Of a DNA stretch of 9,486 bases, positions 5,420 through 9,486 are shown in pieces. How positions within the stretch are numbered: the stretch's first letter is position 1; each line of letters starts with the position of its first letter. Position numbers and translations under genes: made by a program. Source of the DNA: a bacterium (GTDB lineage: Bacteria; Elusimicrobiota; Elusimicrobia; UBA1565; UBA9628); the NCBI GenBank assembly GCA_021790955.1, contig JAJYFI010000032.1, positions 1 through 9,486 of the forward strand. Reading direction: 5' to 3'. A model generated the notes under the pieces. It saw nothing but the letters and a program-made list of their open reading frames with translations, was not told where the DNA came from and ran no database searches.

Positions 5420-7513
5420 TTACCAGACCCGGCATTCGGGATGGCGGACCATGGGGACGTTGGAGGGGCAATGGAAGGCCTCTTGAAACTCGGTCATGTT
5501 CATGAGCACGCCGTTGACCCGGTCGCGCCCCGGAGAGTGCGGGTCGACGCGCGCCTGGAGAACCGCCGCCTGGGCGGTCTTGTTCTCGCACCAGATTTGG
5601 GCGTAGCTGACGAAAAAGGCCTGCTCGGGGCTCCATCCCCCCTCGGGGGCTCGGGCCAGGGAGCCGGGCCGGGAGGACTTGAGGGCCCGGAGCGCGATGC
5701 GGACGCCGCCGTTGTCGGCGGTGTTTTCTCCCAACGTGAGCTTCCCGTTCACATGCACGCTGCCCGTGGCGATGAAGCTGGAGTATTCCTTGACGAGGCA
5801 GTCGGCGCGTTTTTGAAAGGCCTTGGCGTCCTTTTTCGTCCACCAATCCCGGCGGTTGCCATCGGCGTCGTATTGGCGGCCTTGGTCGTCGAAGCCGTGC
5901 GTCATCTCGTGGCCGATGACGGCCCCGATCCCGCCCAGATTCTGGGCCGTCGAGAATTTGTCCGAATAGAAGGGCGGCTGGAGGATGCCCGCGGGGAAGT
6001 TGATGTTGTTTTGCTGCGGGTCGTAGTAGGCGTTCACGGTCGGCGGCGTCATGTCCCAGTCATTTTTGTCGACGGGCCGGCCGATCTTGTTGAGGGTCCT
6101 CCTGGTTTCAAAGAGCGTGGCGCGGCGGATGTCGCCGACCAAGTCGTCGGGAGAGATCGCCACCGAGGAGTAGTTCTTCCACTTGGCGGGATAGCCGATC
6201 TTGTTCGCGATGGCGTCGAGCTTGGCTAGAGCCCGCTTCTTGGTCTCGGGGGTCATCCACGGGAGGTCCTTGAGATCGCCTTCGAACGCGGCTTCAAGGG
6301 CCTTCACCATCGCCAGGGCGGCCTTCTTTTCCTTGGGCCTGAATTTGACTTTGGCGTAGGCGCGGCCGAGGGCGTCGCCCAGACTTCGGTCGGTCAGATC
6401 CACGCAACGCTTCCAGCGGGGGGATATCTCCTTCTGGCCGGAGAGGGTTTTCCCGAAGAAGGCGAAGTTCTCGTCGACCAGGCTCTTGGAGAGCAGCGGC
6501 GCGAAGGCGTGGACGGCCCGCCAGCGCAGATACGCCTTCCAGTCGTCGAGGGGGACGCTTTTCATCATGGCGTCCATTCCCTTCATGAAGCCCGGCACCG
6601 CGACGTTGAGGCTTGAGAAGGCGGGGGCGCCGAGGGCCTTGAGATAGGCCTGCCAGTCGAAGCGCGGCGTCTCCTGCATGAGATCGGAGAGCCTCGTCAT
6701 GTGGTAGACCTTGGCGGGATCGCGCCTCTCGACGTTTCCCATCGAAACCTTGGCGAGGTCCGTCTCAAAGGCGAGAGCGCGGGCGGCGTCCAGGGATGCC
6801 TGGGAGGCGGATTCCCCCGACAGCTCCAGCATCTTTTGGACGTGAGCCCGGTATTGGTCGAGGAGCTTTCGCGAGTCGGGGTCCGTCTTGAGGTAATAGT
6901 CGCGCTCGGGGAGGCCGAGGCCGCCTTGGTCCGCGGCGGCGATCTCCATCTTGGCGTTCATGTCGTCGGGCTGGGAGCCGAAGCTGAAGAGCGCGCCGAC
7001 GCCGTCGAGGTGGAGCCGCGCGATCTCGGCCGGGATGGCGGAGGCGTCCTTAAGGGCCGCTATCTCGTCAAGTTCGCGTTGAATCGGCTGGACGCCGGCC
7101 GCGTCAGCCTTGGCCTCGTCCATGCAGGAGGAGTAGAGATCGCCGATTTTCCGCGTATCCGGCGCCTTGCCAAGCCCGGGCCGGGAGGCTTTCTCGAGGA
7201 TATGCTGAAGAACCGCGCGGTTCTGCTCCGCGAGCTCCGAAAACGTGCCCCATCGCGACTTGTCGGCGGGAATGGGGTTGTGCGCCATCCAAGGGCCGCA
7301 GGCGTAGCGATAAAAGTCGGCGCAGGGATCGACGGCGGGATCGACCGGCATCAGTCCCCGGCCTCCGCGGATGGAGCTCCCGCGCGGAAAGCTCCCAAGA
7401 GATTTCGCGGCCCCCGCCGCGGCGCCCGAGCGGGCGAACGCCTGATGTTGAATCGCGATGGTTGCGACGACAAGAGCCGCGCCTAGAAGCGGCGCTGAAT
7501 TTGATCGAGGCAT
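5420..7513 (-). CDS. Exported M13-family zinc metallopeptidase (neprilysin/PepO type)
   Basis: Zinc endopeptidase expected to cut oligopeptides up to a few kDa in the periplasm or at the cell surface. 697 residues from the ATG at 7513, normal for the family. The signal peptide covers residues 1-28 (core LLGAALVVATIAI, likely cut after AFA). An M13 N-terminal domain starts at DPCADFYRYACGPW (63-76). The peptidase domain has VNAYY (493-497), the zinc site HEMTH (H535, E536, H539), ENTADNGG (596-603) with third ligand E596 and D600, substrate-binding H659 and R665, and the family-typical C-terminal CxxW (C694-W697). Eight cysteines are present and match the four core neprilysin disulfides by position. 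The frame stays open upstream to 7729, but the extra 72 residues hide the signal peptide and overlap folC, so they are rejected. AGGA lies 12 nt before the ATG, a weak ribosome site. Physiological substrate unknown. Confidence 0.95.
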   Translation of the reverse strand: MPRSNSAPLLGAALVVATIAIQHQAFARSGAAAGAAKSLGSFPRGSSIRGGRGLMPVDPAVDPCADFYRYACGPWMAHNPIPADKSRWGTFSELAEQNRAVLQHILEKASRPGLGKAPDTRKIGDLYSSCMDEAKADAAGVQPIQRELDEIAALKDASAIPAEIARLHLDGVGALFSFGSQPDDMNAKMEIAAADQGGLGLPERDYYLKTDPDSRKLLDQYRAHVQKMLELSGESASQASLDAARALAFETDLAKVSMGNVERRDPAKVYHMTRLSDLMQETPRFDWQAYLKALGAPAFSSLNVAVPGFMKGMDAMMKSVPLDDWKAYLRWRAVHAFAPLLSKSLVDENFAFFGKTLSGQKEISPRWKRCVDLTDRSLGDALGRAYAKVKFRPKEKKAALAMVKALEAAFEGDLKDLPWMTPETKKRALAKLDAIANKIGYPAKWKNYSSVAISPDDLVGDIRRATLFETRRTLNKIGRPVDKNDWDMTPPTVNAYYDPQQNNINFPAGILQPPFYSDKFSTAQNLGGIGAVIGHEMTHGFDDQGRQYDADGNRRDWWTKKDAKAFQKRADCLVKEYSSFIATGSVHVNGKLTLGENTADNGGVRIALRALKSSRPGSLARAPEGGWSPEQAFFVSYAQIWCENKTAQAAVLQARVDPHSPGRDRVNGVLMNMTEFQEAFHCPSNVPMVRHPECRVW
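7209..7224. repeat. 16-bp perfect palindrome inside the M13 peptidase gene
   Basis: AGAACCGCGCGGTTCT, self-complementary over 16 bp with no spacer, within codons for residues near EQNRAV (96-101). In GC-rich DNA one such site per 10 kb is not far from chance, so this is a plain sequence observation without assigned role. Confidence 0.5.
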
Positions 7514-7554
7514 GGTGGCCGATTTTCCTGGGGGAAAACGCACCGACGGCCCAG

Positions 7555-7584
7555 AGTTTATGAGTCCCTCTCGCCGCGTGTCAA
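7555..7584 (-). promoter_or_regulatory. Candidate promoter of the M13 peptidase gene, overlapping the folC stop
   Basis: On the minus strand: TTGACA (7584-7579, 6/6), an 18-bp spacer, TAAACT (7560-7555, 4/6). The folC stop codon TGA (7583-7581) is part of the -35. Predicted transcription start is near 7548, giving a leader of about 35 nt that includes AGGA (12 nt before the ATG at 7513). This would let the peptidase be expressed apart from murA-folC. Confidence 0.5.
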
Positions 7585-8897
7585 GCGACGAGAAGCGATT
7601 CAGGAAGGGAAGATCGCCGGAGCCCGCCCGCGATGAGAGCGAGCGCTCTCGAAACGAGATAAAAAGATCCACAGACGACGGCCGCGGGGGGGCCGGGTGA
7701 TCGCAGCCAACGCCCAAAGGCTTCGTCAAAGTCGGGGCGGACCGACGCCGGGACCCGCGGCGCGAAGCGTTGGAGAAGGCCGCCGGTGACGCCGGCCGCC
7801 AAGGCCCGGGCGCCCGGCGGTTGGGTCGCCGTCGCGCGTCGCATCAGAGGCGCCAGGATCGAGACGACGGCGGCCGCGTCCTTGCCGCGATTAAAACCCA
7901 GAAACCAAAGGACTTCTTGGCCGGCGCAAGGGGACTGCCGCCACGTCGCTTCGAGGTTGCGGGCCGCCTCGACGTTGTGGGCGCCGTCGAGGACGAGGAT
8001 TTTGCCCATGGTTTCAACGACTTGGAATCGCCCCGGCCACGCGAGATCCGCCATTCCACGCCGGAGGGCTTCCGGCGTGATTTGACGCCGGAAGCCCTCC
8101 GGCAGGCTCTCGAGAACTGAGGCCGCCAACGAGGCATTGCGGCTCTGGCGCTCCCCGAGAACGGAAACCATGATTGTCGAGCCGTCCGGCCGGCGCAATT
8201 CCTGGCGGTTTTTCATCCACTCGACGCGGCGGCAGACCCAGGTATCACGAACGAGGCGCAGGGCGGCTCCCAGGCGCCTGGCTTCCTTGTCGAGCGCCTC
8301 CATCGCCTCCGGAGGAAGCTCGGGGCAAAAAGCCGGAGAGCCTGGCTTGAGGACGCCGGCTTTTTGCCGGGCGATCGCGGCAAGCCCGCGGCCCAGCTTC
8401 TTCGCGTGGTCGTGGTCGACGGACGTCACGACGCTGGCCAGGGCCGCCTCGAAAACATTCGTCGAGTCGTTCCGGGCTCCGACGCCGGCTTCGACGACGG
8501 CGACGTCGACTTGCCGTTCGGCGAAGCGCATGAAAGCGGCCGCCGTTAAAAGCTCGAAATAGCTTAAGGCCGTCGCGCCCTCCTTCTCGAGGAGAACGGC
8601 GACCAGGCGGCTCAGGTCCGGCTCGTCGATGAATCGGCCGTTGAGCCGGATGCGTTCGGCGACGCAGGACAGATGAGGGGACACGTAGAGCCCCGTCTTG
8701 AAGCCGGCGTGCCGCAAGACCGACTCCAGCATCGCGGCGACGGAGCCCTTCCCATTGGTGCCCGCCACATGGATGACGGGAAAGCCGCGCTGGGGGTCTC
8801 CCAGGCGCGAGAGGACTCTCTTAAACCGATCCAAGTCGGAGGGAATGTCGGACTCGCCGCGCGCTTCCAGCGCCAGAAGCGATGAGGGGCGGTTCAA
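7581..8897 (-). CDS. folC: Folylpolyglutamate synthase / dihydrofolate synthase (Mur-ligase family)
   Basis: Cytoplasmic ATP-dependent ligase that adds glutamate to dihydropteroate and/or to reduced folates. 438 residues, typical length. Visible motifs: P-loop AGTNGKGS (45-52), YVSPHL (71-76), FELLTAAAF (114-122), VEAGVGARNDSTN (135-147, where most homologues have a GGRxDATN form), DHDH (161-164), RQKAG (177-181) with K179 at the position that is carbamylated in characterised FolC, WPGRF (287-291), LDGAHN (303-308) and GSFYLV (410-415). The start is TTG at 8897; it overlaps the murA stop in TTGA, with no Shine-Dalgarno of its own, so translational coupling is likely. The coding sequence contains two long perfect inverted repeats (8060-8103 and 8324-8368). 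Whether it is bifunctional or only one of the two activities cannot be decided from motifs alone. Pairing with murA in one operon is uncommon in my experience. Confidence 0.95.
   Translation of the reverse strand: MNRPSSLLALEARGESDIPSDLDRFKRVLSRLGDPQRGFPVIHVAGTNGKGSVAAMLESVLRHAGFKTGLYVSPHLSCVAERIRLNGRFIDEPDLSRLVAVLLEKEGATALSYFELLTAAAFMRFAERQVDVAVVEAGVGARNDSTNVFEAALASVVTSVDHDHAKKLGRGLAAIARQKAGVLKPGSPAFCPELPPEAMEALDKEARRLGAALRLVRDTWVCRRVEWMKNRQELRRPDGSTIMVSVLGERQSRNASLAASVLESLPEGFRRQITPEALRRGMADLAWPGRFQVVETMGKILVLDGAHNVEAARNLEATWRQSPCAGQEVLWFLGFNRGKDAAAVVSILAPLMRRATATQPPGARALAAGVTGGLLQRFAPRVPASVRPDFDEAFGRWLRSPGPPAAVVCGSFYLVSRALALIAGGLRRSSLPESLLVA
8060..8103. repeat. Perfect 18-bp inverted repeat (19 bp counting the inner T-A pair) inside folC
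   Basis: Left arm GCCGGAGGGCTTCCGGCG (8060-8077), right arm CGCCGGAAGCCCTCCGGC (8086-8103), exact reverse complements. The 8-nt centre TGATTTGA adds one more T-A pair, leaving a 6-nt loop. It spans FolC residues about 265-280 (LPEGFRR and TPEALRR), with no disruption of the reading frame or of family length. As mRNA it would form a very stable hairpin. There is no T-run after it, so it is not a standard terminator. Confidence 0.95.
8324..8368. repeat. Perfect 13-bp inverted repeat with 19-nt spacer inside folC
   Basis: GGCAAAAAGCCGG (8324-8336) and CCGGCTTTTTGCC (8356-8368) are exact reverse complements separated by 19 nt. On the coding strand the first arm encodes the conserved RQKAG segment (residues 177-181) and the second the less conserved PAFCP segment (188-192). 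The reading frame is intact. Confidence 0.9.
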
Positions 8898-9486
8898 GAG
8901 CGAATTCGGCGGACGCGGGCGCCCAGCAGGCGAAGCCGCGCTTCAAGCCGTTCGTAACCGCGGTCGATGTGGTAGACGCGATCGATCACGGTTTGCCCGC
9001 GTGCCGCGAGGCCGGCGACGACGAGGGCGGCGCCGGCCCGCAGATCCGAGGCCATGACGGGAGCGCCATTGAGGGACTCGACGCCATCGATGCGCGCTTT
9101 CTCGCCGTTGACCTTGACGCGGGCCCCCATGCGGCCGAGCTCCGCGGCGTGGAGCATCCGTTTCTCAAAGATCGTCTCGCGCACGACGCTTCTGCCCCGC
9201 GCCAGGCTCATGAGGGCCATCCAGGGCGGCTGGAGATCGGTCGGGAATCCCGGATGAGGCGCCGTCGCGATGGAAGCGGGACGCGGACGTCCTTTCATGC
9301 GAAGCCCGATCGAGTCCTTGTCGATCCGGATTTCGGCGCCCGCGCGCTTCAAGGCGGCGATGAGGGCCGCGAGGTCCGCGGGCCGGGCTCTTTCCAGGAC
9401 GATGCTTCCCCGGGTCGCGGCGGCGGCGATCAGGAAGGTGCCGCTCTCGATCCGATCCGGCGGGATGTCATAGCGAACGCCTTGCA
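8894..9486 (-). CDS. murA: UDP-N-acetylglucosamine 1-carboxyvinyltransferase (partial, N-terminus off the right edge)
   Basis: Transfers enolpyruvate from PEP to UDP-GlcNAc, the first committed step of peptidoglycan synthesis, in the cytoplasm. The frame is open from 9484, giving the last 196 residues. The match to E. coli MurA is close, with a constant offset of 222: PPDRIESGTF at fragment residues 8-17, APHPGFPTD at 75-83 with D83 equal to catalytic D305, SDLRA at 146-150 (D369, R371), and YHIDRGYER at 171-179 with R175 equal to R397. It ends in VRRIRS at the normal C-terminus. The loop bearing the PEP-reactive Cys115 (the residue fosfomycin alkylates) lies outside the window, so it cannot be checked for the Cys/Asp variant. 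A TTG at 9352 is internal, not a start. The stop TGA overlaps the folC TTG start. Confidence 0.96.
   Translation of the reverse strand, partial: QGVRYDIPPDRIESGTFLIAAAATRGSIVLERARPADLAALIAALKRAGAEIRIDKDSIGLRMKGRPRPASIATAPHPGFPTDLQPPWMALMSLARGRSVVRETIFEKRMLHAAELGRMGARVKVNGEKARIDGVESLNGAPVMASDLRAGAALVVAGLAARGQTVIDRVYHIDRGYERLEARLRLLGARVRRIRS

Noticed and set aside
5393..6229. Plus-strand open frame opposite the M13 peptidase C-terminus
   Set aside because: Covers the HExxH and CxxW coding region in antisense, shows no motif, and starts inside the terminator region.
7514..7729. 72-codon N-terminal extension of the M13 peptidase
   Set aside because: It overlaps folC by about 150 bp, lacks family similarity and buries a good signal peptide. 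The ATG at 7513 is downstream of a promoter with a leader of about 35 nt.
9350..9352. TTG as the start of murA
   Set aside because: The frame continues upstream to the window edge with strong MurA similarity (DRIESGTF and following), so this codon is an internal leucine.
1..9486. Mobile elements, CRISPR arrays, tRNA/rRNA genes, integration sites
   Set aside because: No transposase or integrase motif, no regularly spaced repeats, no cloverleaf-like or rRNA-like segment was seen on either strand by eye. Composition looks even throughout.

Overview
The window is GC-rich (roughly 60-65% by eye) and comes from a diderm, LPS-type bacterium. It carries an lptD homologue, a late-stage peptidoglycan gene (murA) and several proteins with Sec-type signal peptides. 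The phylum cannot be fixed from the sequence. The single-copy housekeeping genes look chromosomal rather than mobile. I see no IS element, tRNA, rRNA, CRISPR array or phage gene, and no gene-free stretch longer than about 115 bp.

Layout, left to right. (1) Positions 1-805, minus strand: the N-terminal 268 residues of an extended-SDR nucleotide-sugar epimerase of the WbpP/UDP-GlcNAc 4-epimerase type. It runs off the left edge. (2) Positions 806-902: a 97-bp divergent control region with a candidate promoter in each direction. (3) Positions 903-3086, plus strand: a 727-residue exported protein that I do not recognise. (4) Positions 3083-5305, minus strand: lptD, convergent with the previous gene, the two stop codons sharing one CTAG. 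(5) Positions 5306-5419: an AT-rich gap with a terminator-like hairpin followed by a lptD promoter with a perfect TTGACA. (6) Positions 5420-7513, minus: an exported M13 (neprilysin/PepO-type) zinc metallopeptidase. (7) Positions 7581-8897, minus: folC. (8) Positions 8894-9486, minus: the C-terminal 196 residues of murA, running off the right edge. murA and folC overlap in TTGA, so they are probably translationally coupled. The peptidase appears to have its own promoter, whose -35 contains the folC stop codon.

Most of the window serves the cell envelope: nucleotide-sugar supply for surface polysaccharide (epimerase), the first committed step of peptidoglycan synthesis (MurA), LPS insertion into the outer membrane (LptD), periplasmic proteolysis (M13) and an unknown exported protein. 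FolC is the metabolic exception.

I did not find an obviously new multi-gene system. The signals most worth a second look are these. Three of the four visible promoter/start pairs have the -10 only 7-9 nt from the start codon and no usable Shine-Dalgarno, which suggests leaderless mRNAs. Two long perfect inverted repeats (19 bp and 13 bp stems) lie inside the folC coding sequence. The 727-residue exported protein is unassigned. LptD lacks the C-terminal cysteines that form the disulfides of the E. coli protein.
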